A DNA stretch of 64,000 nucleotides, from NCBI RefSeq assembly GCF_004570865.1, contig NZ_SPQS01000016.1, positions 1 through 64,000 of the forward strand. Reading direction: 5' to 3'. Within the stretch, counting starts at the first letter, position 1, and the number at the start of each line of letters is the position of its first letter. The DNA comes from Bradyrhizobium frederickii. Its GTDB lineage: Bacteria; Pseudomonadota; Alphaproteobacteria; Rhizobiales; Xanthobacteraceae. Positions 24,317 through 32,482 of the stretch are shown piece by piece. The notes beneath the pieces are model-generated. The model was not told where the DNA came from. It saw only the letters and a program-made list of their open reading frames with translations, and ran no database searches. Made by a program: the position numbers and the translations under genes.

Positions 24317-24633
24317 GTGGTCCTTTGTGGCTGTGGCTCATTCAACTCAGAAAGCAACTCACGCAATCTCGGTCGGCACCCCTGCCACGCCTCATTGTCT
24401 CCACCCGTTCTCCACCTGCGATTTAAGCCACCCTGTCGGCTTTCTTCCCTCCACCCCACCCCCACACCCCCTACAGGGTGGTGGTGGAGGTGGTGGTTTG
24501 AGGGTTTTGCTCCTCCACCTTTCTCCACCTTTTCTCCACCTTGGGGCTCTAGGTGGAGAGGCTGCTTACCTCCACTCTCCACCTGCATTTCTCCACCTTG
24601 CGAGGTGGTGGAGAGACCATGCCGGAACGTCAT
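24313..24633 (-). CDS. Gly/His/Glu-rich ORF spanning the GGTGGAG repeats
   Basis: The frame is tied to both neighbours by ATGA overlaps (24313-24316 and 24630-24633), which argues that it is translated. The 106-residue product is low-complexity (GGEKVEKGGGAKPSNHHLHH), because the DNA consists largely of GGTGGAG repeats; only the last 40 residues look like ordinary protein. It may be a bearer of the repeats more than a folded protein. Confidence 0.45.
   Translation of the reverse strand: MTFRHGLSTTSQGGEMQVESGGKQPLHLEPQGGEKVEKGGGAKPSNHHLHHHPVGGVGVGWREESRQGGLNRRWRTGGDNEAWQGCRPRLRELLSELNEPQPQRTT
24399..24612. repeat. Iteron-like cluster of GGTGGAG heptamers, candidate phage origin
   Basis: The heptamer CTCCACC occurs on the plus strand at 24399, 24410, 24449, 24513, 24523, 24534, 24577 and 24591, and in the opposite sense (GGTGGAG) at 24483, 24552 and 24606. 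Three copies at 24513-24540 are spaced about 10-11 bp, one helical turn. The block sits right behind the primase-helicase gene, a common place for a phage origin. Confidence 0.5.
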
Positions 24634-26825
24634 TCGTCGTGCTCCGCCACTTCAATAAACGGTCTCGGCTTGCCCTTGGCGTCCTTGCCCTCGACCACGA
24701 CAAGCGAGCCGGCAGCGCGCCACGTCCGGACCATTCCGGCGATACGGGCCTTGTCCGTTTTCTTATTCACGTCGAGGCCCAACACCCGGGCAACCGCGAT
24801 GCCAACCCACTCCGGCGACTGGCTGCTTTCGCGCCATGTCCCGCCCTTGATCTCCTCAAAGACGCGATCGACAATCGGACCGTTCACGCCCTCCAGAGCG
24901 TCGGGCCATTCCCAGGTCGTCACGACGCCGACGCTATCGCCGAATTGCAGATGGCTCGGCGCGTTGCCGAGGTCCACACTCTCGAGCTTGAACCAATCGG
25001 ACTTGTCGGCCGGAGGCGCCAGATTGGCCTTGTCGTTGAATGTCCGGAAATAGATGCGCGGGTTTTCAATGCCGGCGTTCACTGCCTGAGCGTCGGTCAT
25101 GCGGTTGACGACGCGGACCACGCGGCAACCGTCCGTCTTGGCCTTCGCGCCGCGGGAGCTTTCCGTTGTTATCTCGGTCTCGCCGCCGCTCATCTTGCGG
25201 GTATGGTCCACAAGATGCACCGCGACGTTGGCGCGCTCCGCAACCCGGCCCCATTCCTTGATAATCATATCCTGGAACGTGTTGTTGTTCTCGCCCACTT
25301 CATGCGAGGAAACGAACGGGTCGATAACGAGCACATCGATTGCGTTGGCCCTGCACTGCTCAACCAGCGCGTCAACCACGGGCGCCAAGATGAAGGCCCC
25401 GCCCTTGAGTTCCTTCGCCATCACAAGCGGCGTGTCGCGTCCGCTATTGACGAATAGATAGCCGTCCGTTTCGTCTTCGCTGAGCCCGTAGTGGAGGGCC
25501 GCTGCTTCGATCTTGCGCGCCGTCTCCTCCTGGGGATCTTCAAGATTCCAGAGCCACACCTTCATGCGGCGCTTGGGGCTGACACCGAGGAGCCCGCGGC
25601 CCGACGCCATCGCCAGCGCCTCGACTGTGACAAGTGACGACTTGCCAATGCCGCCCGGCGAAACGGTCGCGGTCACGAATTTGCGGATCAACAGGCTCCC
25701 ATAAATCCAATCACGAAGCGGGATTGTCTTAGGGTCAACGCGCTTGTAAGGCGTGGCAACGATTGCAGGCGGCTTGTGGGCCTCGGCTGCGTCATCGTTG
25801 CCCGTTTCGGATGGCGCCCGTAGAGCCTTGCTGTAATCGGCAATCGGCCCGCCGCTCAGCACGGAACGATATTCCCGCTCCTGAATTGAGCGGGGATGCT
25901 GCAGCCCGTAACTCAACCCGCTTTTGATCGTCGCCATGCAGCGCGACCGTCCATCCTCTTGCAAGAGACCATTCGCGGCGCAAGCCGAAATGAGCCCGTC
26001 AATGACGCGGCCCTCGTCCAGGAGCCCCGTTGCAACAAGCGTTCCCAGGCTCACAGCCGAAACGTTTAGCCGGTTATTGCGGTCGCCCTTGAACGTGGAG
26101 GAGAGCTCGCCAATTTCGCCATCAAGAGCGGCCTCAGCGTAGGCCGAACGATCGGCGCCATCGGAGCGTTCAGGCCGGCGCACCGTCGCAAGGGCACGGT
26201 CGGAAATCTTCGGCTCGGGTTGGGCGAGGATCAGGTTGTAGAGCCAGTCTGGAGCGTCCGCGAAGTGGAAGCTATAAAACTCCTCCTCAACCTCGTAATG
26301 TTTCCCGTCGAAGAATTGCGAGGGCGGGAAGATCAGATAGCCACCATCGCCGCGAACGTTGATGCCCTTCTTACTCAGGGCGCCCTCTCTGTTCGTGATC
26401 GGCTTGTCGTCCCGCCAACGGAAAAGCATATGCTTCCCTCCGCCTGGCGTCAGATGCGTGTGTGTAGTTGGCAAATCACCGTGTTGGATCTGAAGCTTCG
26501 CGAGATATTCGCGGCCATCCGCGGCGCCGACTTCTTTCGGCGCGTCAGGATCGATCGCCCAAATTCCGGCCTTCGGCCCCATTGGAACGCCAATCATCGC
26601 GTTGGGCCACTTGGTCCACCACGTTGTGATTTGCTGCGCGTCCGTCGTCGCCTTGTAGAGGCCTCCGCTCTTCTCAATCGGACTGCCTGTGTGAGGATCG
26701 ATCTCCCTCGGGACGAGCGGCCTTTTGTCCTTGGGACTGCACGGGAAGACGGGAAAGCCACGCTCGGCATAATCGAGAGCGGCGCGAAGCAGCATGTTGC
26801 CTTGAATGGTCAAGGGCGCATTCAT
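24630..26825 (-). CDS. Primase-polymerase / RepA-like helicase fusion
   Basis: The N-terminal 200 residues are a Prim-Pol domain: GIWAIDPD with the metal pair Asp92/Asp94, GGGKHMLF (128-135) and GINVRGDGGYLI (154-165). A linker follows, then a RecA/RepA-type ATPase (AAA_25) with Walker A SPGGIGKSS (389-397) and Walker B VLVIDPF (498-504), and the downstream VDHTRKMSGG. One protein can thus prime and unwind at the phage origin. Its start overlaps the upstream gene by ATGA. The 731-residue length is usual for such fusions. Confidence 0.88.
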   Translation of the reverse strand: MNAPLTIQGNMLLRAALDYAERGFPVFPCSPKDKRPLVPREIDPHTGSPIEKSGGLYKATTDAQQITTWWTKWPNAMIGVPMGPKAGIWAIDPDAPKEVGAADGREYLAKLQIQHGDLPTTHTHLTPGGGKHMLFRWRDDKPITNREGALSKKGINVRGDGGYLIFPPSQFFDGKHYEVEEEFYSFHFADAPDWLYNLILAQPEPKISDRALATVRRPERSDGADRSAYAEAALDGEIGELSSTFKGDRNNRLNVSAVSLGTLVATGLLDEGRVIDGLISACAANGLLQEDGRSRCMATIKSGLSYGLQHPRSIQEREYRSVLSGGPIADYSKALRAPSETGNDDAAEAHKPPAIVATPYKRVDPKTIPLRDWIYGSLLIRKFVTATVSPGGIGKSSLVTVEALAMASGRGLLGVSPKRRMKVWLWNLEDPQEETARKIEAAALHYGLSEDETDGYLFVNSGRDTPLVMAKELKGGAFILAPVVDALVEQCRANAIDVLVIDPFVSSHEVGENNNTFQDMIIKEWGRVAERANVAVHLVDHTRKMSGGETEITTESSRGAKAKTDGCRVVRVVNRMTDAQAVNAGIENPRIYFRTFNDKANLAPPADKSDWFKLESVDLGNAPSHLQFGDSVGVVTTWEWPDALEGVNGPIVDRVFEEIKGGTWRESSQSPEWVGIAVARVLGLDVNKKTDKARIAGMVRTWRAAGSLVVVEGKDAKGKPRPFIEVAEHDE

Positions 26826-27220
26826 CGCGAGCCCCCCAGGTTCGCTAAGGCTCGCGTGAATTTTTCCTCTATCGCTGCGGCTCTTGGCTGGTCCGACTTC
26901 GCGGCCTCAAAAATTGCCTTGGCAACGGCTTCGCTCACGTCGGTTTCTGAGCCTTCAAGCCCGATGAAGCCAACGCGCAAGCGGCAATCCGGCGAGAGCG
27001 ATTTCACCGCAACAAAATGCTTGAACTCGTTCGGCAGGCGTGTAGGATTCATTCCGTTGACGACGGCGCCGGCTTCTACCTCTGCCTTGTGGGCGAGGCG
27101 AACGCGATGGCGCCGGCCTGGAAACCTTTCAAAAAATTTTTTGTCGGCTTGCGACATGCGATCATTCGCAGACGAAAGCTCGTCTAGGCGGCGCTGAGCC
27201 GCATTGCGGGGCCTCGACAT
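26822..27220 (-). CDS. Hypothetical early phage protein (132 aa)
   Basis: The N-terminus is basic (RPRNAAQRRLDELSSANDRM), followed by an alpha/beta part with RHRVRLAHKAEVEAGAVVNG and CRLRVGFIGLEGSETDVSEA. It is coupled to the primase by ATGA, so it may be a replication accessory protein. No family recognised. Confidence 0.6.
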   Translation of the reverse strand: MSRPRNAAQRRLDELSSANDRMSQADKKFFERFPGRRHRVRLAHKAEVEAGAVVNGMNPTRLPNEFKHFVAVKSLSPDCRLRVGFIGLEGSETDVSEAVAKAIFEAAKSDQPRAAAIEEKFTRALANLGGSR

Positions 27221-27466
27221 TTAGTCGTTGCCCCGCTTGTCTGCGCTGTTCTTCAGATCGCGCTCTAGGTTCGGATTGTAATCAAACGCGGCTTTTTCCC
27301 AAAAGCCCGCGCGCTTGCCCAGCTTGATCGCGCGTCGCAGAAACTTGCGGGCCAAAAAACTCCGCGTCGATGCGTTCAAGCAAGCTTTCATACTTTGCAA
27401 GACGCGCGACCGTAGACCGAAGGTCGTTAAGCTCATCAAGTGATGCCCCATTGTCGCGAGGCCCAA
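27221..27466 (-). CDS. Hypothetical small early protein, start uncertain
   Basis: The C-terminal 37 residues (for example LGKRAGFWEKAAFDYNPNLE) look like real coding sequence, and the stop at 27221 abuts the next ATG. The N-terminal half overlaps the 141-residue gene in another frame, so the true start may be an internal TTG near 27349, behind GGAG. Function unknown. Confidence 0.4.
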   Translation of the reverse strand: MGLATMGHHLMSLTTFGLRSRVLQSMKACLNASTRSFLARKFLRRAIKLGKRAGFWEKAAFDYNPNLERDLKNSADKRGND

Positions 27467-27707
27467 TCATGGCCCGCAACTGTTCAAGCTCCTCCCCTCG
27501 GACTGCTACGCGGGGATCGGCATACCAAATCGACTTGATCCTGGCCGGCGTCCAATTTTTCAACCGACGCTCAAGGCGCCGAAGAATGGACTTCACCGAC
27601 TCACCCGCACAGCCATCCCCTGCTAGCTGACGGATCAGGTTCGACGCTTCACGCAACGCAACTTCACTAGTCATGGCTTCCGACCGCTTTTCGGAGTTTT
27701 CCGACAT
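27282..27707 (-). CDS. Hypothetical helical early protein (141 aa)
   Basis: The start is the ATG at 27707 (MSENSEKRSEAMTSEVALRE); the frame is open upstream but without good coding character. The protein is helical, with SVKSILRRLERRLKNWTPAR followed by IKSIWYADPRVAVRGEELEQ, a basic segment resembling small phage DNA-binding proteins of the region after cro. Role unknown. Confidence 0.6.
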   Translation of the reverse strand: MSENSEKRSEAMTSEVALREASNLIRQLAGDGCAGESVKSILRRLERRLKNWTPARIKSIWYADPRVAVRGEELEQLRAMIGPRDNGASLDELNDLRSTVARLAKYESLLERIDAEFFGPQVSATRDQAGQARGLLGKSRV

Positions 27708-27910
27708 GGCATCTGCTTTCCTGTTGATCAGGAGAGCGAGCGCGTAACGGCGACGCATTCGAGGACGAGCGGCCCGACAAAGTTTGGCGACCACGGCGGG
27801 TTGTGCTGTCCGAAAGGAAAATTCGTTTCGATTGCGGCAGATCGATATTGCCCCCGCGTACTGCCGCGATCGGAGACCGGCCGAGCAATGCCCCGTCGTT
27901 CGGCTGAACG

Positions 27911-27946
27911 TGGCGGACTGGCGCAATCCCCCACGCGCCAGTCCGC
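27911..27946. repeat. 13-bp perfect inverted repeat in the gap after the Cro-like gene
   Basis: GGCGGACTGGCGC and GCGCCAGTCCGCC flank a ten-base loop. It lies in the 282-base gap 27708-27989. No T-run follows on either strand, so it is not a standard terminator. The gap holds overlapping open frames on both strands, of which the minus frame ending at 27728 has the best third-position GC but no good start. Confidence 0.6.
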
Positions 27947-27989
27947 CCGGCAGGGGTGGAAATGGAATATGCTATGCCCCCAAAGCTCA

Positions 27990-28352
27990 TCATGCGACCT
28001 TCCCAAACGACGCCTGAGCGCGTTCGGGCGCTCCAACTATTTCGCGAATGGGATGCCGTAATGGTGAAGCATCATGGGACGCTTTATCACCGAAAGCTGG
28101 GCTACACTCTCCACTAAGCGGAGGAGAGAACACGTCCGGCCGAGCCTGCCAGCGCGGGACATCGCCTTTCGTGGCTTGCTCGATTCGAATAGCCATTTCT
28201 GGGGTCATGCGCCCCTTTTTGTTCGCTTGCCAAATGGCGTTTTGCGAGTAGCCGGCCGCCCGAGCAAGCGCGGCTTCGGAGCCGCCGCACAAGGACTGGG
28301 CCTTTGCGATCGCATTCCGGACACGCACCTTAGCGCTATCGTCGTCTGGCAT
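27990..28352 (-). CDS. Cro/YdaS-like HTH regulator
   Basis: The start is the ATG at 28352 (MPDDDSAKVRVRNAIAKAQS), with GGAGG nine bases upstream. Residues 15-65 form an HTH of the YdaS/Cro type: GGSEAALARAAGYSQNAIWQ, then KKGRMTPEMAIRIEQATKGD, followed by RWQARPDVF, a motif common after the HTH in this family. It is divergent from the repressor and is first in the leftward early transcript, as Cro is in lambdoid phages. Confidence 0.8.
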   Translation of the reverse strand: MPDDDSAKVRVRNAIAKAQSLCGGSEAALARAAGYSQNAIWQANKKGRMTPEMAIRIEQATKGDVPRWQARPDVFSPPLSGECSPAFGDKASHDASPLRHPIREIVGAPERAQASFGKVA

Positions 28353-28371
28353 CAGCATTAACCTCCAGATA

Positions 28372-28385
28372 ACACTTGCAAGTGT
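28372..28385. promoter_or_regulatory. Operator O1 (ACACTTGCAAGTGT)
   Basis: A perfect 14-bp palindrome just upstream of the Cro-like gene's ribosome site (GGAGG at 28362-28366). The same half-site recurs at 29464-29477 and 29486-29499 around the other end of the repressor gene. Confidence 0.65.
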
Positions 28386-28431
28386 ATTACGCAACCCCGC
28401 ATAAGGGTTTTACACTCGGAATGTTCCTTTG

Positions 28432-28453
28432 AAAGTGTTGGCTTCAACACTTT
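28432..28453. promoter_or_regulatory. AAAGTGTTG / CAACACTTT inverted repeat upstream of the repressor
   Basis: Nine-base arms around a GCTT loop, 22 bases before the repressor ATG. The arms contain the operator half-site but in the outward orientation. It can act as a weaker binding site or an RNA hairpin in the repressor leader. Confidence 0.5.
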
Positions 28454-28474
28454 TTGACTGGCAAAACACCTCCC

Positions 28475-29464
28475 ATGAGTAAGCGGCCCACCCGAAAGAA
28501 ACCGGACGAAATTCGCGGACGGGATCAGACCCGCCCCACTCCGGAGGCGGTTGGAGCCAAGATTCGCAAAGCCCGCGAAGCCCTGGGCTGGACGCAATCA
28601 CGCTTGGCGGATTTAGTCGGCACAACCCAACAGACCATAGAGAAGATCGAGGCTGGAAAGGTCAAGCGCACCAGCTACTTGCATGATATCCTGACCGCGC
28701 TCAACCTACCGCCCGAGCGGGATATTTTCGTCAAGCAATTTCCCGTTTTTCACGGGTTCATCAGGAACGTAGGCGGCGAGCACCTTCGGATTCGGCGCGA
28801 AACTCGGGGGCTTGAGATACAGGAACTCGCCGCCCTGGCCGGCGTGTCGCCAGAAGCAATTCAGGCCCTCGAGACGAGCCAAGACAACAACGTGATGGAT
28901 CCGCCATCCCCGCACTTTGGAGTCGCGCAAGCTGTGGACAGGGCTCTGCGCAGGCTGGAACGGCGAGACCCGGCCGGGGAGCCCTCATCCGCCCCGGGCG
29001 ATATTGTAGCGGCCCTCCCCAGCGGAGAATTGGACTTTCCTTATTTTCGGATGGGCGAGACGAAGGGCATCTTCTTTGACTATTTCGGCCCGCCGCCCTG
29101 GGACATTCCGCGCGTTCGCGGCTACTTCGGCCTTTCTGTTAGCAATTGGATCCGGGGTTCGTACAATTTTAAGCCGATTAAGGCTGGCGCCCGCTTCTAC
29201 GCCCGACCGTTCCGCGACCCGCCCTCCGAGCCCGTCCATGTCATTGCGCATCGGGCGAACACCCATCCCGCCGCAATCGACCATGTGTTCATCGGCCTCA
29301 TGATCGCGGTAAACGATGAAAGCGCCACGCTCCAGCTCACGGAAACCGGATCCCCTCTTGTCCTGCCGGTTGATGATTGGAACTTCTCTCAAGTGCAATT
29401 TGCCGCCTTGACCGATATTTGGGGAGCGCTCAGAGCCCGTCTCGGGGAGCCACCTGCCCCATAA
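28475..29464 (+). CDS. Prophage repressor-type protein with two XRE HTH domains
   Basis: The ATG at 28475 is chosen; a TTG seven codons upstream is possible and no clear ribosome site is seen for either. Residues 25-80 hold a typical XRE HTH (GWTQSRLADLVGTTQQTIEK) and residues 102-155 a second (RRETRGLEIQELAALAGVSP). The C-terminal 180 residues are a beta-rich domain with no Ser/Lys peptidase motif recognised, so it may not be a LexA-type self-cleaving repressor. It stands between palindromes of one family on both sides and faces the Cro-like gene. Confidence 0.8.
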   Translation: MSKRPTRKKPDEIRGRDQTRPTPEAVGAKIRKAREALGWTQSRLADLVGTTQQTIEKIEAGKVKRTSYLHDILTALNLPPERDIFVKQFPVFHGFIRNVGGEHLRIRRETRGLEIQELAALAGVSPEAIQALETSQDNNVMDPPSPHFGVAQAVDRALRRLERRDPAGEPSSAPGDIVAALPSGELDFPYFRMGETKGIFFDYFGPPPWDIPRVRGYFGLSVSNWIRGSYNFKPIKAGARFYARPFRDPPSEPVHVIAHRANTHPAAIDHVFIGLMIAVNDESATLQLTETGSPLVLPVDDWNFSQVQFAALTDIWGALRARLGEPPAP

Positions 29465-29504
29465 CACCTATAGGTGTTGACAATAACACTTGTGGGTGTA
29501 TCGT
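29463..29504 (+). promoter_or_regulatory. Promoter with two repressor-type operators (O2, O3)
   Basis: AACACCTATAGGTGTT (29463-29478) is a perfect 16-bp palindrome ending in the -35 TTGACA (29477-29482); ACACTTGTGGGTGT (29486-29499) fills the spacer; a -10-like TATCGT sits at 29499-29504, 16 bases on. It reads toward the gene at 29572. Operator centres are 22 bp apart, two helical turns. Confidence 0.6.
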
Positions 29505-29571
29505 GGTCCTTGATCGGGGCCGCTTGGTTTAATCGCGTGTCGGCCCCTCTTAACCAGCGGGAGCCCATTTC

Positions 29572-30216
29572 ATGCGAGCCACCAACCAAATTCCGGCCTC
29601 GAATATCGCGCCGGTCAACTTCGCCACCATTACGTCAAACGGCCTGACCGCCCTTATTGCCCGTCTCAACGCGGCGGTTGCCGAAGTCGAGAAGTGGGCT
29701 CCGATCGAGGAACGGCTCGGCGAGCAATTCCGCAAGTCGGCCGAAAAGCCCAAGGTCAAGGGTGGCACTACCCCCGCCTCTACGTTGATCCGGGACGGCA
29801 AGCCCGAGCTGGAAATGCCGGCGTCGGATTGGTTTTTCCACACCCGCGAGAGCATCATGGAAGGTCACGCCAAGGCGCTTAAAGCCGCCGAGAGCGCCGA
29901 GGCCCGCGCTGCCGTCAATGAGCGGTATGCGGCCCTGCTGGCCGATTGGGACGCCCAAGAAGCCGCCTACAACAGCAAGAGGCCTCGGGGCCTCGTCCAC
30001 GCCAAGCGGATGCTGAGCAAGGCGCACCGGGCCTGGAGCGTGGCCGAAATGGATATCGTCAACTATCGGCCGCAGAGCATCGCAGAGGTTGCGGAGTGGC
30101 TGGCCTATGCCGGCCGCAACGAAATGCGCGGCGTATTCTTCACGCCCACCGAGGGTGATCTTAAGCAGATGATGACCATTGCCGCCGCTGTCCTTGCCGA
30201 ACACGGCTTGAACTGA
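29572..30216 (+). CDS. Hypothetical early phage protein (214 aa)
   Basis: The protein is helical and Ala/Glu-rich with a coiled region (LNAAVAEVEKWAPIEERLGE) and a C-terminal TEGDLKQMMTIAAAVLAEHG. It starts behind GGGAG and is the first gene of the rightward transcript controlled by the O2/O3 promoter, leading to the integrase. No family recognised. Confidence 0.6.
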   Translation: MRATNQIPASNIAPVNFATITSNGLTALIARLNAAVAEVEKWAPIEERLGEQFRKSAEKPKVKGGTTPASTLIRDGKPELEMPASDWFFHTRESIMEGHAKALKAAESAEARAAVNERYAALLADWDAQEAAYNSKRPRGLVHAKRMLSKAHRAWSVAEMDIVNYRPQSIAEVAEWLAYAGRNEMRGVFFTPTEGDLKQMMTIAAAVLAEHGLN

Positions 30217-30324
30217 GGGGCGCGCGGCATGCTGCGCTCTGCAGCATTCGCCGCCCTGACCGGTTTTGTTTGTTGTTTTTATTTGGTCTGCCATCGCCTG
30301 CGGGGCGTGAGAGGAGCCAGGACT

Positions 30325-30597
30325 ATGTTGCACTTGCCTCAATCCGAAACCGGCGTCCGCGCGTCGCCGCGAAGTGACGAAGAGTTTGCCAAGGCGTTCC
30401 GCAGTCTCGAGGGAGACCTGTGCGATTGCGCCATGATGGCGAAGATCGCGGCCGGCATGATTTCTGAGGCCGACAGAGGACAGTTTCCGGACGAATTGAT
30501 CTTCGCGGTCATGCACGCCAGCAACATGATCGAGGATCTAAAAAAGAGCTACTACGAGAGCTATGGAAGCTCCGGCAACATTGGAGTGGCAGCATGA
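30325..30597 (+). CDS. Hypothetical small phage protein (90 aa)
   Basis: The ATG at 30325 follows a GGAG box; the longer open frame from 30229 begins with a hydrophobic tract that could instead be a membrane segment. The chosen product is helical, with EEFAKAFRSLEGDLCDCAMM and ELIFAVMHASNMIEDLKKSY. It overlaps the next gene by ATGA. Confidence 0.55.
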   Translation: MLHLPQSETGVRASPRSDEEFAKAFRSLEGDLCDCAMMAKIAAGMISEADRGQFPDELIFAVMHASNMIEDLKKSYYESYGSSGNIGVAA

Positions 30598-30935
30598 AGC
30601 TTGCGCAATCAAATGACGTTGACGCCTTCGTTCGTCGGCTGGTCGATATCGCGAACCAACATGCGGTAGACATGAAAGGGATGAACGAGAAAGCCGCGCT
30701 AAAACACGTCAACGCGATTATCGACGCCGGGCAGATCGTCTTTGGCGTCTACCAGGATCCGCTTTCGGCTACGGGAGTCGGGTACAAGGTTATCAAGGGC
30801 GCCCGTGAATTGGGCGTCGTCGCGGTCTCCCATCAGGCCGAGCAATTCGCGATTAGCGCCATCCCCTGCGTATCCGCCGAACAAGCTATGGCGGCGGCTG
30901 CTTTGTTGGGTGACGGACAGCGCAAGTCTCATTGA
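30594..30935 (+). CDS. Hypothetical small phage protein (113 aa)
   Basis: The product is alpha/beta with VRRLVDIANQHAVDMKGMNE and HQAEQFAISAIPCVSAEQAM. It is coupled upstream by ATGA. No family recognised. Confidence 0.55.
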   Translation: MKLAQSNDVDAFVRRLVDIANQHAVDMKGMNEKAALKHVNAIIDAGQIVFGVYQDPLSATGVGYKVIKGARELGVVAVSHQAEQFAISAIPCVSAEQAMAAAALLGDGQRKSH

Positions 30936-30943
30936 CACCAAAC

Positions 30944-31174
30944 ATGAGCAAGCCGTCAGCAATCCCGGCAGGTTCTTGGCCCAGGCGAATGGCTGCCGAG
31001 CTGGCAGCCGGCTACTGCGGCGAGCGGACCGCTGAGGACTTCCTAAAGCGGGTTGGCAAAGAGTATCCTCAGCCGCGAGTGGCGGAAGGGCGTAGACGGC
31101 TATGGTTGAGGGACGATCTGGACAGAGCGATAGCGCCAAGTCTCGCGCAAGGCGACCTCGCAGAGGATTTGTGA
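30944..31174 (+). CDS. Excisionase / AlpA-like HTH protein
   Basis: From the ATG at 30944 (a TTG at 30932 is an alternative) the 76-residue product has a winged-helix arrangement: RRMAAELAAGYCGERTAEDF, then PRVAEGRRRLWLRDDLDRAI, the RxxLWxxxDLDxxI end typical of excisionases and AlpA-type regulators. It overlaps the integrase start by GTGA, so both would be made together. It likely sets the direction of recombination. Confidence 0.7.
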   Translation: MSKPSAIPAGSWPRRMAAELAAGYCGERTAEDFLKRVGKEYPQPRVAEGRRRLWLRDDLDRAIAPSLAQGDLAEDL

Positions 31175-32466
31175 GCGTGGAGCTACCGCGCCACGTCATC
31201 CCTAAGCCGCTGGCGAGCGGCAAGACCGGCTATTACTACAACGTGCCGACGAAGTATCGCGCGCTCAAATGCCCGGTCTCGAATGAACCGCTGGGGACTG
31301 ACTACGCGCTAATGAAGGCCCGCGCCAAGGTGCTCAATGAGCAGTTTGACGAATGGGACCAGGCACGCAAGGGCCTGCCCGTAAGCGGCGTCTCGGCGCC
31401 GAGATATGGCTCCGTCGATTGGCTCTTTCGCGAGTACAAGATCAGCAAGGCTTATCTGGAGAAGGTCGCGGAGCGGTCCCGCTCAGACTACGAATGGGCG
31501 ATGGACGAGATTTGCAACGTCATCACCAAGTCGGGCGATCGGGTCGGAAGCCGCCTCGTCAAGACGATCAGCCCGAGAGCTGCGGACAAGCTCTATGATA
31601 AATTCATCACCGCGAAGGGAAAGAAACTGCCGGCCGGTAAGCAACGGCTGCGCACGGGCGAAAAGCTTGTGGGGCTCTGCCGGAAGGCTTGGCGGGTTGT
31701 GCATCGTCTCTATCCCGAGGAGTTTCCGGACGACGTGCCGAATCCTTGGGATGGTGTGACGCTCAAGAAACGAGCTAAGGACAAAAAACCCGCCGTCACG
31801 CGGGAAGAGGTCTACGCCTTCGCGCAAGGCGCCCTGGAGGCCGGCTATCCCGAGGCCGCCGCTACTGCCGTCATCTGCTTTGAATGGCTCCAGCGCCCGG
31901 AGAACGTTGTTGCCGGATACATCACATGGGCCGACTACCGCTCGCCGTCCGCGCCCTCAATCATTCGGGTAGCCCACCACAAAACGGGCACCATAGCGCC
32001 CCACCCGCTGGAGGAGATCGACGCTCAGGGCAACGCGACCCGGTTCTATGCGGACGCGGAGGAGATCCTTGCGAAGCTCCCGAGGCTCGGGCTGCCCATG
32101 ATCCTGCACAAGCAGAAGGATGGCACGGCCAAGCCATGGCGCTACAGCTCGCTTAACCATGTCGTGACGCGGCTGCGTAAGAAGATCGAGGGGGTTCCGC
32201 CTTACTTCACCCTGGACGCCTGCCGGCATGGCGGATTGACGGAGTTGGAAGAGGCGGAGTTGACGGATGGGCAAGGCCGGGCACTGTCCACGCATCGCAC
32301 TCAGCAAAGCTATGAGGGGTATGCGAAGCGGACCGCCAAGCGGATGCTGTCGGCAACCAGGAAGCGCTATGCGCACCGGCTGGCGAACGAAATAGCGACA
32401 AGCGTTCAGAATGACGGGGTGGACCCCGTTCAGAATGAAAATAGCGAGGTCGTAAAAAGTGCTTAA
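31171..32466 (+). CDS. int: Phage tyrosine integrase
   Basis: The start is the GTG at 31171 (GTGA overlap with the preceding gene); the frame is open back to 31102 inside that gene. The 431-residue protein has an N-terminal SAM-like core-binding part and a catalytic domain with Arg242 (WLQRPENV), Lys271 (HHKTG), DACRHGG (349-355) and Tyr384 (YEGYAKR; Tyr381 is less likely). The usual His of the HxxR box is Asp349 here. The gene ends 16 bases from the tRNA 3' end, the common layout of an integrase and its attachment site. Confidence 0.85.
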   Translation: MSVELPRHVIPKPLASGKTGYYYNVPTKYRALKCPVSNEPLGTDYALMKARAKVLNEQFDEWDQARKGLPVSGVSAPRYGSVDWLFREYKISKAYLEKVAERSRSDYEWAMDEICNVITKSGDRVGSRLVKTISPRAADKLYDKFITAKGKKLPAGKQRLRTGEKLVGLCRKAWRVVHRLYPEEFPDDVPNPWDGVTLKKRAKDKKPAVTREEVYAFAQGALEAGYPEAAATAVICFEWLQRPENVVAGYITWADYRSPSAPSIIRVAHHKTGTIAPHPLEEIDAQGNATRFYADAEEILAKLPRLGLPMILHKQKDGTAKPWRYSSLNHVVTRLRKKIEGVPPYFTLDACRHGGLTELEEAELTDGQGRALSTHRTQQSYEGYAKRTAKRMLSATRKRYAHRLANEIATSVQNDGVDPVQNENSEVVKSA

Positions 32467-32482
32467 GTTTCAGAATGATCAC

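Noticed and set aside
24399..24612. CRISPR array
   Set aside because: Units are 7 bp, irregularly spaced and in both senses; no 25-40 bp repeats with unique spacers and no cas genes.
24276..25457. A 393-codon plus-strand frame over the primase
   Set aside because: Antisense of the primase-helicase gene, whose Prim-Pol and Walker motifs are clear.
27667..27993. A 108-codon gene coupled to the Cro-like gene by ATGA
   Set aside because: Third-position GC is better in another frame, it overlaps the next gene by 41 bases and contains the inverted repeat; left as an open question only.
28366..28394. Promoter for the Cro-like gene with TTGCGT and TATCTG 17 bases apart around O1
   Set aside because: The -10 would overlap the ribosome site, so the transcript would begin too close to the ATG; the operator is kept but this promoter is not.
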